From assembly GCF_006385175.1 (NCBI RefSeq), contig NZ_VFIY01000004.1, positions 558,001 to 622,000 of the forward strand: a DNA stretch of 64,000 nucleotides, in the 5' to 3' direction. The translations under genes and the position numbers were made by a program. Below are positions 39,675 to 49,788 of the stretch, one piece after another. The stretch comes from Emcibacter nanhaiensis (lineage in GTDB: Bacteria; Pseudomonadota; Alphaproteobacteria; Sphingomonadales; Emcibacteraceae). A model generated the notes under the pieces. The model had not been told where the DNA came from and made no database searches. It worked only from the letters and a program-made list of their open reading frames with translations. Numbering within the stretch: position 1 is the first letter of the stretch; every line of letters starts with the position of its first letter.

Positions 39675-39895
39675 CAGGGCTGCCCGGGCTCAACCCCTCT
39701 CTTCTTGGCATCCTCGATGATATGCTCGGCAGCCTCCTTGAAAGCCTTGTTAATCGCCTCGCTTGGATAGGAAATTGTATAAGTAACCCGTCGTGTTGGC
39801 TCAGCTTCCGATACCCTGTGCGTGCCGGTGCTGATTGTGACTTCGGAGACATCCTGATCGCCGGCGCCAACAAATTTCAATTTTCTTTCCGCCAT
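39674..39895 (-). CDS. Small hypothetical protein coupled to the M29-like gene (73 aa)
   Basis: 73 residues from ATG 39895, which has an excellent AGGAGGAG site; a longer frame to 39958 lacks one. The protein is basic at the start ('AERKLKFVGAGD'), has a central Thr/Ser/Val-rich strand-like stretch ('EVTISTGTHR', 'RRVTYTISYP') and ends in an amphipathic helix ('INKAFKEAAEHIIEDAKKRG') and 'VEPGQP'. No Cys, no signal peptide, no known family. Coupling to the M29-like gene suggests it is a partner subunit or the substrate of that protein. Confidence 0.7.
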   Translation of the reverse strand: MAERKLKFVGAGDQDVSEVTISTGTHRVSEAEPTRRVTYTISYPSEAINKAFKEAAEHIIEDAKKRGVEPGQP

Positions 39896-39989
39896 ATTCT
39901 CCTCCTGCGTGCTTTTTTGATATATATACATCCTATAATTGTTTTGCAGTTTTTTCAATGAAACTTAGGAGAAATCTAATGTCATAAAA

Positions 39990-40013
39990 AAAGCAGGCCC
40001 GAAGACCTGCTTT
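39990..40013 (-). terminator. Terminator of ssb
   Basis: Stem AAAGCAGG (39990-39997) and CCTGCTTT (40006-40013). On the minus strand it is followed by TTTTTATG, 28 bp after the ssb stop. Confidence 0.75.
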
Positions 40014-40040
40014 CTGAATTCTCAAAATGGCGCTCAAACC

Positions 40041-40535
40041 CTAGAACGGGATTTCGTCATCCATGTCGCCGCCGCCGGACGGGGCTGATCCGCCCCCGGA
40101 GCCGCCACCATAGCCGCCACCGGAGGAGCCGCCGCCGAAGTCATCACCACCGCTGGAGAAGCCGCCACCGGAAGAGCCTTCATTTCGGCCGCCGAGCATG
40201 GTCAGCTCGCCGCGGTATTTCTGCAGCACCACCTCGGTGGTGTATTTTTCCTGGCCTGACTGATCGGTCCATTTGCGGGTCTGCAGCGCGCCCTCGATAT
40301 AGACGGTGGAGCCTTTTTTCAGATACTGCTCGGCCACCCGGCACAGATTCTCGTTAAAAATCACTACCCGGTGCCATTCGGTCCGCTCCTTGCGCTCCCC
40401 GGTCATCCGGTCTTTCCAGGTCTCGGACGTCGCCAGGCTCAGGTTCACCACCGGTGAGCCGTCCTGGGTATGGCGCACTTCCGGATCACGGCCCAGATTC
40501 CCCACCAGAATGACTTTATTGACACTTCCTGCCAT
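40041..40535 (-). CDS. ssb: Single-stranded DNA-binding protein
   Basis: 164 residues. OB-fold ('[20 protein letters not shown]', 'TEWHRVVIF', '[14 protein letters not shown]') to about residue 110, then a Gly/Ser-rich flexible linker, ending in the acidic tip DDEIPF that recruits repair and replication proteins. It is divergent from uvrA with a LexA box in the 173-bp gap, 93 bp from its ATG, so it may be partly SOS-controlled. Confidence 0.97.
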   Translation of the reverse strand: MAGSVNKVILVGNLGRDPEVRHTQDGSPVVNLSLATSETWKDRMTGERKERTEWHRVVIFNENLCRVAEQYLKKGSTVYIEGALQTRKWTDQSGQEKYTTEVVLQKYRGELTMLGGRNEGSSGGGFSSGGDDFGGGSSGGGYGGGSGGGSAPSGGGDMDDEIPF

Positions 40536-40628
40536 CTGTATTTCCTTCTTATTCGTATTTGATATGATGCATCACCATAACGGCCTCAACAGCGTCTGCA
40601 AAGCAAATTTTAGCATCTTTTCCGATGA

Positions 40629-40643
40629 GAACAAAATAAGAAC
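40629..40643. promoter_or_regulatory. LexA (SOS) box between ssb and uvrA
   Basis: GAAC-AAAATAA-GAAC, a perfect alphaproteobacterial LexA operator 65 bp before the uvrA ATG, followed directly by TTGACT (40644-40649), the same box/-35 junction as at the small SOS gene near 5300. Confidence 0.88.
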
Positions 40644-40708
40644 TTGACTTATGGACAAAAAGCGCCAAATTGGCAAAGAGTTAGGACTAAAATGATCAGT
40701 GGTGGACT

Positions 40709-43552
40709 ATGCTGACCAAAATCTCCGTTCGCGGCGCCAAGGAACATAATCTCAAGAATATCGATGTGGATATCCCCCGCGACAAGCTGGTGGTGATCAC
40801 CGGCCTGAGCGGCTCCGGCAAATCCTCCCTCGCCTTCGACACCATCTATGCCGAGGGCCAGCGCCGCTATGTGGAAAGCCTGTCGGCTTATGCGCGCCAG
40901 TTCCTGGAAATGATGCAGAAGCCCGATTGCGAGCATATCGAGGGCCTCTCGCCCGCCATTTCCATCGAGCAGAAGACCACGTCACGCAACCCGCGCTCCA
41001 CCGTCGGCACCGTAACTGAAATCTATGACTATATGCGGCTGCTGTTCGCCCGCATCGGCGTGCCCTATTCCCCGGCCACCGGTCTGCCGATCGAAAGCCA
41101 GACCGTGAGCCAGATGGTCGACAAGGTCATGGCGCTCGAGGAAGGCACCCGGCTCTATCTGCTGGCGCCGATCGTGCGCGGCCGCAAAGGCGAATACCGC
41201 AAGGAGTTTGCCGAGCTGCTGAAGAAAGGCTTCCAGCGGGTCAAGGTGGACGGCGAGTTTTACGAGCTCGACCAGGTCCCGGCACTCAACAAGAAGCTCA
41301 AGCATGAAATCGAGGTGGTGGTCGACCGGCTGGTGGTGCGGGACGGCCTGGAAACCCGGCTCGCCGACAGCCTGGAGACGGCGCTTACCCTGGCCGACGG
41401 CCTCGCCATTGCCGAATATGCGAGTGGTGACAAGGCCGGCGAGCAGATCATGTTCTCGGAAAAATTCGCCTGTCCGGTGTCCGGATTTACCATCGAGGAA
41501 GTGGAGCCGCGGCTGTTTTCTTTCAACAATCCGTTCGGCGCCTGCCCGACCTGCGACGGCCTCGGCCAGAAGCTCTATTTTGATCCGGACCTGGTGGTGC
41601 CGGACAAGTCAAAGACCCTGAAGGACGGCGCGCTGGCGCCCTGGGGCAAGTCCAATGCGCCCTATTACAGCCAGACCATCGACAGCATCGCCCGCCATTA
41701 CGGCTTCCGGACCAATACCCGCTGGGAAGACCTCAAGCCGGAGTATCAGGACGTCTTGCTCTATGGTTCCGGTCATGAAGTGATCGAGATGATCTATATC
41801 GACGGACGCAAGAGCTACACCGTGGAAAAGCCGTTTGAAGGGGTAATCGGCAACATCCAGCGGCGCTGGCGCGAAACCGACAGCAATATGATCCGCGACG
41901 AGCTCGGCAAATACCAGAGCAGCGCCACCTGCGAAACCTGTGACGGCTACCGCCTGAAACAGGAGGCGCTGGCGGTCAAGGTTGACGGCAAGCATATCGG
42001 CGAAGTCTCCCAGCTTTCCGTCAAGGACAGCTTTGACTGGTTCAACAGCCTGCCCGGGCATCTGACGGAAAAGCAGGGCGAGATCGCCACCCGGATCCTG
42101 AAGGAAATTACCGAACGGCTCGGTTTCCTCAATAATGTGGGGCTCGATTACCTGAACCTCAGCCGCAACAGCGGCACCCTGTCCGGCGGCGAAAGCCAAC
42201 GCATCCGCCTCGCCTCGCAGATCGGTTCCGGCCTCACCGGGGTGCTCTATGTGCTCGACGAGCCGTCCATCGGCCTGCACCAGCGGGACAATGACCGGCT
42301 GCTGGAAACGCTGATGAACCTGCGCGACATGGGCAACAGCGTACTGGTGGTGGAACATGACGAGGATGCGATCCGCGCCGCCGACCATGTAATCGACATG
42401 GGGCCCGGCGCCGGGGTGCACGGCGGTGAAATCGTCAGCGAAGGCACGCCGGCACAGATCATGGCCGACCCCAACAGCCTGACCGGGCAATATCTGTCCG
42501 GCACCCGCTCAATCCCGGTGCCCGCAGAGCGCCGCCCCGGGCATATGGCCGGCAAGAAACGCAAGCAGATTGTGGTCAAGGAGGCAACCGGCAATAACCT
42601 GCAGAATGTGACCGCCGCCTTCCCGCTCGGCACTCTGACCTGTGTCACCGGCGTGTCCGGCTCCGGCAAGTCGACCCTGGTGATCGACACCCTGTACAAG
42701 GCCGTGGCCCGCAAGCTCAATAACAACCGCAATGTGCCGGCCCCGCACGGCGACATCACCGGGCTCGAATATATCGACAAGATCGTTGATATCGACCAGT
42801 CCCCGATCGGCCGCACGCCGCGTTCCAACCCGGCCACCTATACCGGCGCCTTTACCCCGATCCGCGACTGGTTCGCCGGTCTGCCCGAGGCCCAGGCCCG
42901 CGGTTACAAGCCGGGACGCTTCTCCTTCAACGTCAAGGGCGGGCGCTGCGAGGCCTGTCAGGGCGACGGGGTGATCAAGATCGAGATGCATTTCCTGCCC
43001 GACGTCTACGTGCAGTGCGATGTCTGCAAGGGCAAGCGCTATAACCGGGAAACCCTGGAGATTACCTACAAGGGCAAGAGTATCTCCGACATCTTGGATA
43101 TGACCGTGGAGGACGGCGTCGAATTCTTTGCCGCCGTGCCGGCGATCCGCGACAAACTCAAGATGCTGAACAAGGTGGGCCTCAGCTACATCCAGATCGG
43201 CCAGGCCGCCACCACGCTGTCCGGCGGTGAGGCGCAGCGGGTCAAGCTGTCCAAGGAACTGTCCAAGCGTTCCACCGGCCGCACCCTCTATATCCTCGAC
43301 GAGCCCACCACCGGGCTGCATTTCGAGGATGTCAGGAAACTAATGGAAGTATTGCAACATCTGGTTGATCAGGGCAATACCGTGATCATCATCGAACATA
43401 ACCTGGAAGTGATCAAGCTGGCCGACTGGATTCTCGACCTCGGGCCGGAAGGCGGCGACGGCGGCGGCCAGATCATCGCCGAGGGGACGCCGGAAGAAAT
43501 TTCTTTGTCAGAAATAAGCTATACCGCGCAATATCTTAAGTCGCTTATATAA
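40709..43552 (+). CDS. uvrA: Excinuclease ABC subunit A
   Basis: 947 residues. Two ABC-type ATPase halves: Walker A '[14 protein letters not shown]' and '[14 protein letters not shown]', signature motifs '[12 protein letters not shown]' and '[12 protein letters not shown]'. Zinc-finger cysteines include [16 protein letters not shown] and CEACQGDG...CDVCKGKR. It scans DNA for bulky lesions and loads UvrB in nucleotide-excision repair. The upstream LexA box makes it an SOS gene, as in relatives. Confidence 0.98.
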   Translation: MLTKISVRGAKEHNLKNIDVDIPRDKLVVITGLSGSGKSSLAFDTIYAEGQRRYVESLSAYARQFLEMMQKPDCEHIEGLSPAISIEQKTTSRNPRSTVGTVTEIYDYMRLLFARIGVPYSPATGLPIESQTVSQMVDKVMALEEGTRLYLLAPIVRGRKGEYRKEFAELLKKGFQRVKVDGEFYELDQVPALNKKLKHEIEVVVDRLVVRDGLETRLADSLETALTLADGLAIAEYASGDKAGEQIMFSEKFACPVSGFTIEEVEPRLFSFNNPFGACPTCDGLGQKLYFDPDLVVPDKSKTLKDGALAPWGKSNAPYYSQTIDSIARHYGFRTNTRWEDLKPEYQDVLLYGSGHEVIEMIYIDGRKSYTVEKPFEGVIGNIQRRWRETDSNMIRDELGKYQSSATCETCDGYRLKQEALAVKVDGKHIGEVSQLSVKDSFDWFNSLPGHLTEKQGEIATRILKEITERLGFLNNVGLDYLNLSRNSGTLSGGESQRIRLASQIGSGLTGVLYVLDEPSIGLHQRDNDRLLETLMNLRDMGNSVLVVEHDEDAIRAADHVIDMGPGAGVHGGEIVSEGTPAQIMADPNSLTGQYLSGTRSIPVPAERRPGHMAGKKRKQIVVKEATGNNLQNVTAAFPLGTLTCVTGVSGSGKSTLVIDTLYKAVARKLNNNRNVPAPHGDITGLEYIDKIVDIDQSPIGRTPRSNPATYTGAFTPIRDWFAGLPEAQARGYKPGRFSFNVKGGRCEACQGDGVIKIEMHFLPDVYVQCDVCKGKRYNRETLEITYKGKSISDILDMTVEDGVEFFAAVPAIRDKLKMLNKVGLSYIQIGQAATTLSGGEAQRVKLSKELSKRSTGRTLYILDEPTTGLHFEDVRKLMEVLQHLVDQGNTVIIIEHNLEVIKLADWILDLGPEGGDGGGQIIAEGTPEEISLSEISYTAQYLKSLI

Positions 43553-43577
43553 AATTTGGATAATATTTTCAGCATCG

Positions 43578-43592
43578 TTAACCATTTGTTAA
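43578..43592 (+). promoter_or_regulatory. CtrA box (TTAA-N7-TTAA) downstream of uvrA
   Basis: TTAA-CCATTTG-TTAA followed by CC, a perfect match to the CtrA consensus. It lies 26 bp past the uvrA stop and about 95 bp before a strong terminator, so any transcript it drives is short and non-coding. A TATCCT at 43605-43610 or TCATTA at 43615-43620 could serve as -10, neither ideal. Confidence 0.55.
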
Positions 43593-43604
43593 CCACGCGA
43601 GCCC

Positions 43605-43720
43605 TATCCTGAAGTCATTACAGATACCCAACCTATTCTGTAAAACCTAGTACTCTATTACTCAATACAATCTCCATTGTGACCAGCGCCTGCTTCCCCC
43701 AAGCAGGCGCCTTTTTTTAT
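43605..43720 (+). ncRNA. Candidate small RNA between uvrA and the chemoreceptor gene
   Basis: No open frame, but three hairpins in a row: ACAGA/TCTGT (around 43621-43642), ACAAT/ATTGT with a CTCC loop (around 43667-43680), and the terminator stem at 43686-43710 with a CCCCC loop. The C-rich loops resemble the anti-Shine-Dalgarno loops of several alphaproteobacterial small RNAs. The 5' end is unknown. The stretch may instead be the 3' untranslated tail of uvrA. Confidence 0.3.
43686..43720 (+). terminator. Strong rho-independent terminator
   Basis: Ten-base perfect stem GCGCCTGCTT (43686-43695) and AAGCAGGCGC (43701-43710), loop CCCCC, then C and seven T. It ends either uvrA (stop 134 bp upstream) or a small RNA. 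Confidence 0.92.
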
Positions 43721-43910
43721 TAAAATAAGTCTGAACTACGTCATAACCCATTAGTAGTACTATAGAAATATATAATGGCATATGCCATCATGGGTATTTT
43801 AAACAGTTTCCATTTATGGTAAATAATTTATCACTAAAGATCTAATGCAACCATAAATAAACGCAGGGCAGTCAGGCAGCCATACAGTCAAACAGCAGAG
43901 GGGGAGAACC

Positions 43911-45488
43911 ATGCTGAAACAGACACAGGGTAAATTTGATTCCGATTCAGACTATCTAAATTCCGCCGCCAAATATGATATTTCTCCGCTTCACGGGAAA
44001 ATCATCGAAAGCATCCCCATCAATGTGATGGTATGCGACAAGGAAACATTCACCGTTACCGGCGCCAACCACACCAGTATCCAGACACTTCGAAAGCTTG
44101 AACATCTTATTCCCATCAGGGCCGATGAGCTTATCGGCACCTGTATCGACCAGTTCCACAAACATCCGGAACATCAGCGTAAGCTGCTGGCCGACCCGGC
44201 CAACCTCCCCTACAACACCACCATCTCGTTGGGCGAGGAATATCTGGACCTGCTGGTCCAGGACCTGGATGCAGACCATCTGCTGCTGACCTGGTCGCTG
44301 GTCACCGACCGGGTAAAGACGGAACGTGAAACCGGCCAGTTGCTGGACATGCTGGACAAGATGCCGCTCAACATCATGACCTGCGACCCGGAAACCTTCG
44401 AAATCAACTATGTCAACCAGACCAGCCTGGAAATGTTGCGCAAGATCGAGCACCTGCTGCCGGTCAGGGCAGAAGACGTCAAGGGCAGTTCAATCGATAT
44501 TTTCCACAAAAACCCGGAAATACAGCGCCGGATATTGAGCAATCCGGATAACCTGCCCCACCAGGCCCGCATCCAGCTTGGTAATGAAACCCTGAATCTG
44601 CGCATCTACCCCATCTTCGGAAGCACAGGTAAGTTCAGACGGATCATGGTGTCCTGGGATGTGATTACAGCCCAGGCACTGGTCGAAAAGGAAGTTGAAC
44701 AGATTTCGTCACAGGTCTCCGCCGCGGCGACACAGCTGACCATGACATCCGAGCAACTGAACGTGCAGGCGGACCAGGCCCACGAAAAAGCGGCCCATGC
44801 CGCCGGTGAGGCTGCACAGACCTCCGCCAGTGTCAAAAATGTCGCCGCCGCCACCGAGGAAATGACCGCCAATATTTCCGAAATCCAGCGGCAAATCAAT
44901 CATTCCATGTCGTTTGTACAGCAAGCCGTCGACCAAAGCCGTGACACATCGGAAACCATCAAAACCCTTGATGTCGCCGCCGGTGAAATCGGCTCCGTCA
45001 TCAAGCTGATTGAGGATATTGCCGGCCAGACCAACCTGCTCGCGCTCAACGCCACCATCGAGGCGGCCCGGGCCGGAGAAGCCGGCAAGGGGTTTTCCGT
45101 GGTTGCGTCCGAAGTCAAGAACCTCGCCACACAGACGACGCAGGCAACCACTGATATCACCAACCGGGTCGAGGAAATTCAGAATTCCACCCAGAAGTCA
45201 GTGGAAGCCATTCTCAAGATTTCGGAAACCATCCAGACCGTCAATGATGCCTGCGGCGCCATTAACGACGCTGTGAACGAGCAAAGCGGCGCCACGGCGG
45301 AAATCAGCCGTAACATCCAGCAGGAAGCCGGAAGGTCGGAAAAAATGTCGGATAACCTTGGCGAGATAAACCAGATTATCGACAAAACCGGCATCTCCTC
45401 ACAGGAACTGCAGGCGGCCGCCCGGGAACTCAACAATATGGCCAGGAAACTGTCGGAAGACATTCAGAATTTGCTGAAAAAATCCTGA
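43911..45488 (+). CDS. Soluble methyl-accepting chemoreceptor with two PAS-like domains
   Basis: 525 residues, AGGGGGAG ribosome site. No membrane segment, so it is cytoplasmic. Two repeated sensor units of about 110 residues each begin '[10 protein letters not shown]' and '[10 protein letters not shown]' and share '[12 protein letters not shown]' / '[12 protein letters not shown]' and 'FHKxPExQR'. A methyl-accepting signalling domain follows from about residue 265, with the tip '[20 protein letters not shown]'. The conserved Cys and His of the sensor units could bind a metal, haem or flavin, but this is inference. No che operon is adjacent. A close paralogue follows downstream. Confidence 0.9.
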   Translation: MLKQTQGKFDSDSDYLNSAAKYDISPLHGKIIESIPINVMVCDKETFTVTGANHTSIQTLRKLEHLIPIRADELIGTCIDQFHKHPEHQRKLLADPANLPYNTTISLGEEYLDLLVQDLDADHLLLTWSLVTDRVKTERETGQLLDMLDKMPLNIMTCDPETFEINYVNQTSLEMLRKIEHLLPVRAEDVKGSSIDIFHKNPEIQRRILSNPDNLPHQARIQLGNETLNLRIYPIFGSTGKFRRIMVSWDVITAQALVEKEVEQISSQVSAAATQLTMTSEQLNVQADQAHEKAAHAAGEAAQTSASVKNVAAATEEMTANISEIQRQINHSMSFVQQAVDQSRDTSETIKTLDVAAGEIGSVIKLIEDIAGQTNLLALNATIEAARAGEAGKGFSVVASEVKNLATQTTQATTDITNRVEEIQNSTQKSVEAILKISETIQTVNDACGAINDAVNEQSGATAEISRNIQQEAGRSEKMSDNLGEINQIIDKTGISSQELQAAARELNNMARKLSEDIQNLLKKS

Positions 45489-45509
45489 GGCAAACTCCTT
45501 TCCCTATTC

Positions 45510-45540
45510 AAGCCGGGTCATCACACGATCCGGCTTTTAT
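45510..45540 (+). terminator. Terminator of the first chemoreceptor gene
   Basis: Stem AAGCCGGGTC (45510-45519) and GATCCGGCTT (45527-45536) with one G-T pair, then TTAT and a further T-rich run. It separates the two receptor genes into different transcripts. Confidence 0.85.
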
Positions 45541-45601
45541 TTTATATAATTTTCCTCAGAAGAATAGTAATCCGTTGAACTCACTATACTAATAATAGGT
45601 C

Positions 45602-45628
45602 TTAATAGAACATTAAGCTTATTATAAT
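45602..45628 (+). promoter_or_regulatory. CtrA box and -10 of the second chemoreceptor gene
   Basis: TTAA-TAGAACA-TTAA (45602-45616), then a perfect TATAAT at 45623-45628. The first half-site overlaps the -35 position, as at CtrA-activated promoters. The leader would be about 105 nt. Confidence 0.6.
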
Positions 45629-45741
45629 ATGTTGCCCATACAAACAAATAACGACCCGGAAAAAAAATAAACACCGGGGCATACAACGCACAAAGGGTAT
45701 AACCGGATGCGGTTCAGCCGCTCGGTTCAGGAGTATAGTAA

Positions 45742-47328
45742 ATGCTGAAGTTCAAGGGTAAAAAGACTCCCCATAAAATCGCTGCGCCTATTTCTCAAAG
45801 CATCATCCAGGAAAACAATTCGTCATCACTCCACCAAACAGTGATGGAAGCTATTCCACTCAATGTGATGGTTTGTGACAAGGAATCATTTGTCATTACA
45901 CACGCAAACCGGGCCAGTTTGCGAACTCTCAAGAAACTGGAACATCTCATTCCGATCAAAGCCGACAATCTGATCGGCACCTGTATCGATGTCTTTCACA
46001 AGACACCTGAACACCAACGGAAACTGCTGGCCGACCCGGCCAATCTTCCCTTTCAGACGGTCATCTCCCTCGGTGAAGAACACCTGGATCTCATGGTGCA
46101 GGACCTGGACTCGAAAAACCTGCTGCTGACCTGGTCGGTGGTTACCGAAAAAGTCAATATTGAGCGGGAAACCGAGCAGCTCCTGAACATGCTGGACAAG
46201 ATGCCGCTCAATATCATGACCTGTGATCCGCAAACCTTTGACATAAACTACGTCAATGCGACCAGTGTCGAGACCCTGAAAAAAATTGAATCCCTGTTGC
46301 CGGTGAAAGCCGATCAGGTTCTGGGCAGCAATATTGATATTTTCCATAAAAATCCGCATATGCAGCGTGAACTGCTGAGTGATTCCGCGAAGCTCCCCCA
46401 CAAGGCGCGCATCAAACTTGGTGAAGAGACCCTGTTGTTACGGATCAATCCTGTTCACAACAGCAGTGGCAATATCGATCGCATCATGGTGACCTGGGAT
46501 ATCGTCACCAACCAGGTGCGTGTCGAAGAGCAAACCACCCAGATTTCCAATCAGGTTGCTTCTGCGGCTTCACAGCTGTCCGCCACATCCGACTCCCTGA
46601 ACGGGCTGGCGGATGACGCACGCCAGCGGACGGCCGAGTCCTCCGACAAGGCGGAGCAATCCGCCGGAAGCGTCAAAAATATTGCAGCCGCCACGGAAGA
46701 GATGACGGCCAATATCGGAGAGATCCAGCGTCAGGTCAATGCAGCTATGATGGTTGTCAATGAAGCCGTCAACCAGGGCAAGGAAACCATGGACACCATT
46801 CGGAACCTGGATCAGGCTGCGGCGGAAATCGGCGCCGTCATCAAACTGATCGAGGATATCGCCAGTCAGACCAACCTTCTGGCGCTCAACGCCACGATCG
46901 AGGCCGCCCGGGCGGGGGAATCCGGCAAAGGGTTTGCCGTTGTTGCCGGTGAAGTGAAGAACCTGGCAACCCAGACAACCCAGGCCACCACTGACATCAC
47001 CAGTCGCGTGGAAGAAATCCAGAGTTCCACAAAAAGGTCGGTGGAAGCCATCACCAAAGTGTCAGACAGCATTCAATCGGTTAGCGACAGCTGCAGCCTT
47101 ATCACGGGCTCCATCAACGAACAAAGCAGGGCAACGACAGAAATCAGCGTCAACATTCAGGAAGAGGCCGGCCGTTCCACAGTCATGTCCGAGAATATCT
47201 CCCGCATCTCCAGCATCATTGACGAGACCGGTGCGTCTTCACAGGAAGTACAAGCCGCTGCCCGGGAACTCAATAAACTGGCGAGAAACCTCGCCCAGGG
47301 CATCAGTCAGTTGTTGCAGGACCAATAA
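45742..47328 (+). CDS. Soluble methyl-accepting chemoreceptor, paralogue of the preceding gene
   Basis: 528 residues with the same build as its neighbour: two PAS-like units ('[10 protein letters not shown]', '[10 protein letters not shown]', each with FHKxP) and a signalling domain with '[20 protein letters not shown]'. It can be aligned with the gene at 43911 along its whole length, and each protein also carries the internal duplication, so a domain duplication came before the gene duplication. The two first helices differ most. It has its own promoter with a CtrA box, which the first gene lacks, so timing in the cell cycle may differ. Confidence 0.9.
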   Translation: MLKFKGKKTPHKIAAPISQSIIQENNSSSLHQTVMEAIPLNVMVCDKESFVITHANRASLRTLKKLEHLIPIKADNLIGTCIDVFHKTPEHQRKLLADPANLPFQTVISLGEEHLDLMVQDLDSKNLLLTWSVVTEKVNIERETEQLLNMLDKMPLNIMTCDPQTFDINYVNATSVETLKKIESLLPVKADQVLGSNIDIFHKNPHMQRELLSDSAKLPHKARIKLGEETLLLRINPVHNSSGNIDRIMVTWDIVTNQVRVEEQTTQISNQVASAASQLSATSDSLNGLADDARQRTAESSDKAEQSAGSVKNIAAATEEMTANIGEIQRQVNAAMMVVNEAVNQGKETMDTIRNLDQAAAEIGAVIKLIEDIASQTNLLALNATIEAARAGESGKGFAVVAGEVKNLATQTTQATTDITSRVEEIQSSTKRSVEAITKVSDSIQSVSDSCSLITGSINEQSRATTEISVNIQEEAGRSTVMSENISRISSIIDETGASSQEVQAAARELNKLARNLAQGISQLLQDQ

Positions 47329-47393
47329 CGGCCAAAAGCAGCTTTTCATCCTTTTCTTCCGGTGCTATGAAGCCCGGGAGAAAAGGATTTTTT

Positions 47394-48767
47394 ATGACTG
47401 ACACCACAGCGAAAGAAGTTCATGTAATCGGCGGCGGCATGGCCGGCACCGAAGCGGCCTGGCAGTTGCTTGAGGCGGGTGTCCCTGTTGTGCTGCATGA
47501 AATGCGCCCAGCAGTGAAAACCGACGCCCATGTCACCGACGGTCTGGCGGAACTGGTGTGCTCCAACAGTTTCCGTTCGGACGATTTTGAGAATAATGCG
47601 GTCGGATTGCTGCATGAGGAAATGCGCCGCTGCGGCAGCCTGGTCATGGAGGCCGCGGCCGCCACCAAGGTCCCGGCCGGCAGCGCCCTCGCCGTCGATC
47701 GGGAACAGTTCAGCCGCTATGTGGAAGACAAGCTCACTTCCCATCCCCTGTTTACGCTGAAGCGGGAGGAAATCCCGGCCATTCCGCCGGCCGAATGGGA
47801 TAATGTCATCATCGCCACCGGCCCCCTCACCTCGGCACGGCTGGCGGAAGCGACCCTGGAACTGACCGGCAAGGATTCACTGGCTTTCTTCGATGCCATC
47901 GCGCCGATCGTCTACAAGGAGAGCATTGATTTCAGCAAGGCCTGGTTCCAGTCCCGCTATGACAAGGGCGAAGGCGCCGACTATATCAACTGCCCGCTCA
48001 GTGAAGAGCTGTATAATGAACTGATTGACGACCTGCTGGATGGCGACAAGGCCGACTATAAGGAATGGGAAAAGGACACGCCCTATTTTGAAGGCTGTAT
48101 GCCCATCGAAGTGATGGCCGAGCGTGGCCGCCAGACCCTGAGCTTCGGGCCGCTAAAGCCGGTGGGCCTGCGCAATCCTCATTCTGACGAGCAGCCCTAT
48201 GCCGTGGTCCAGCTGCGCCAGGATAATGCCCTCGGCACGCTCTATAACATCGTCGGCTTCCAGACCAAGCTTAAATATGGCGCCCAGAAAGAAGTGTTCC
48301 GAAAGATCCCCGGCCTGGAAAAGGCCGAATTCGCCCGGCTTGGCGGCCTGCACCGCAATACCTTCATCAACAGCCCGGAACTGCTGGACAATCAACTGCG
48401 CCTGAAGAAAATGCCGCGGCTGCGCTTTGCCGGCCAGATGACGGGCGTTGAGGGCTATGTGGAAAGCGCCGCCATGGGCCTGATGGCCGGGCGCTTCGCC
48501 GCCGCAGAGAGACTGGGCCGGCAAATCACCCCGCCGCCGGTCACCACAGCCTTCGGCGCCCTGATCAACCATATCACCGGCGGCCATATCCCCGGCGCAC
48601 CGGAACAGAAGACCTTCCAGCCCATGAATATTAATTTCGGCATCATGCCGCCGCTGGAAAGCAACCGCTGGCCCGACGGCCGCAAGATGAAAAAGGCCGA
48701 ACGCAAACCGGCCAAAGCCGCCCGGGCGCTGAAAGACCTGCAGGAGTGGCTAGACGCGCTTGAGTAA
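47394..48767 (+). CDS. trmFO: Methylenetetrahydrofolate-tRNA-(uracil-5-)-methyltransferase
   Basis: 457 residues from ATG 47394, which has AGGA 6 nt upstream; an ATG at 47367 lacks one. FAD-binding '[16 protein letters not shown]' at the start, then '[19 protein letters not shown]' and '[20 protein letters not shown]'. It makes ribothymidine 54 in tRNA using methylene-THF and FADH2, the route used where TrmA is absent. The 3' end overlaps the convergent NDUFAF6-like gene by 18 bp. Confidence 0.97.
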   Translation: MTDTTAKEVHVIGGGMAGTEAAWQLLEAGVPVVLHEMRPAVKTDAHVTDGLAELVCSNSFRSDDFENNAVGLLHEEMRRCGSLVMEAAAATKVPAGSALAVDREQFSRYVEDKLTSHPLFTLKREEIPAIPPAEWDNVIIATGPLTSARLAEATLELTGKDSLAFFDAIAPIVYKESIDFSKAWFQSRYDKGEGADYINCPLSEELYNELIDDLLDGDKADYKEWEKDTPYFEGCMPIEVMAERGRQTLSFGPLKPVGLRNPHSDEQPYAVVQLRQDNALGTLYNIVGFQTKLKYGAQKEVFRKIPGLEKAEFARLGGLHRNTFINSPELLDNQLRLKKMPRLRFAGQMTGVEGYVESAAMGLMAGRFAAAERLGRQITPPPVTTAFGALINHITGGHIPGAPEQKTFQPMNINFGIMPPLESNRWPDGRKMKKAERKPAKAARALKDLQEWLDALE

Positions 48768-49601
48768 AGCGTCGAACATCAGGCGGCACTGACGGGAAAA
48801 GGCATCGGACTTTTCCTGCAGGCTGAACGGGCTAAAACCTGCCTTTTTCAGGCTCTTCAGGTAGCTGCGCGACAGGGAATTGAGCAGAAACATGGAATGA
48901 GCTTCCCCGGGGATTGATCTGCGCCCTGTTTTCAGGTCTCTCAGAACAGCTTCCGCCTCGGCACAAACTTCGCCGGTCACCCGGGCAAGGGACTCACGTT
49001 TCTCCGGCGCCGCCAGGAAGTCCCGGGACAATCCTTCCCGTTCCATCAGGTCCGCAGGCAGAAAGACCTTCCTCAACGACAGATGGTAGGGCACCGCCCG
49101 CACAAGACCGATCATCCCCCAGGCGAGACCGCTGCTTCCGGCATGTTCCAGCAGCACAGGATCAGCCCCGCCCAGAACCTGTGCCGCCAACCGGGCCAGG
49201 TTTCCGGAAGTTTTCTGCAGATAGTCCCTGAGGTCGTCAAGGGACTGTGGATTTTCGTCATAGATATCCTGGCCCCGGGCGTCGATGATTTCAATGAACG
49301 TCTCTCGCGGCAGGCCGTGGCGCCTGATGGTCCCGGCCAGGGCTTCCACCACTTCATGTTTGCGCGGTGTGTCAGCGTATATCTCGTCGATCGCTTCCCG
49401 CCACCATTGCAGGCGGATTTCCCCCAGCATCGGTTCCGATACCGTCTCGCGGATTTTCGCAAGCTCCTGGTTGAAGGCGTAAAGGGCGAACAGATCCGAC
49501 CGCCGCTCCTTCGGGGCGAACAGCACCGTCAGGAACCTGTCATGGTCCTGTTTTCTTACCTGCGCGCCGCAATACTCAAAGATGTTTTTTTCGTCTGTCA
49601 T
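48750..49601 (-). CDS. Squalene/phytoene synthase-fold protein, NDUFAF6-like
   Basis: 283 residues of the isoprenoid-synthase head-to-head fold ('[20 protein letters not shown]', '[16 protein letters not shown]', '[18 protein letters not shown]'). The first Asp-rich motif needed for catalysis reads '[12 protein letters not shown]' and lacks the Asp pairs, and the second ([13 protein letters not shown]) is partial. This is the pattern of NDUFAF6, the complex I assembly factor of mitochondria and alphaproteobacteria, rather than of a carotenoid or hopanoid enzyme. No other isoprenoid gene is nearby. The assignment to complex I assembly is inference from the family. Confidence 0.8.
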   Translation of the reverse strand: MTDEKNIFEYCGAQVRKQDHDRFLTVLFAPKERRSDLFALYAFNQELAKIRETVSEPMLGEIRLQWWREAIDEIYADTPRKHEVVEALAGTIRRHGLPRETFIEIIDARGQDIYDENPQSLDDLRDYLQKTSGNLARLAAQVLGGADPVLLEHAGSSGLAWGMIGLVRAVPYHLSLRKVFLPADLMEREGLSRDFLAAPEKRESLARVTGEVCAEAEAVLRDLKTGRRSIPGEAHSMFLLNSLSRSYLKSLKKAGFSPFSLQEKSDAFSRQCRLMFDALLKRV

Positions 49602-49734
49602 ACCCTGTTCCGACTTTCATCCTTCATGCCGTAAAACCGTTGCAAGAACAAGCCTAACCGACCGAAAAAAAAGGTTTTTTGACGAAAGCATTCTAACCTG
49701 TTAACCTTGGTCCATCCTGAAAAAGGATAGAGGG

Positions 49735-49766
49735 AAATTTGCCACAAATAAAATACAGGCAAATTT
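49735..49766. repeat. Perfect 9-bp inverted repeat before the small membrane pair
   Basis: AAATTTGCC (49735-49743) and GGCAAATTT (49758-49766), 14-bp AT-rich spacer, 22 bp before the ATG at 49789. It could be an operator for a dimeric regulator or a leader hairpin. A smaller hairpin, ATCCT/AGGAT (49714-49728), lies just upstream. Confidence 0.6.
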
Positions 49767-49788
49767 ATAAATATAGGGACTTTAAAAA

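Noticed and set aside
45710-45730. CGGTTCAG direct repeat before the second chemoreceptor, considered as a LexA box
   Set aside because: The GTTC units are 9 bp apart instead of 7, so it does not match the operator.
48750-49601. Carotenoid or hopanoid synthase
   Set aside because: The first catalytic Asp motif is missing and no isoprenoid gene is adjacent; the NDUFAF6-like reading fits better.
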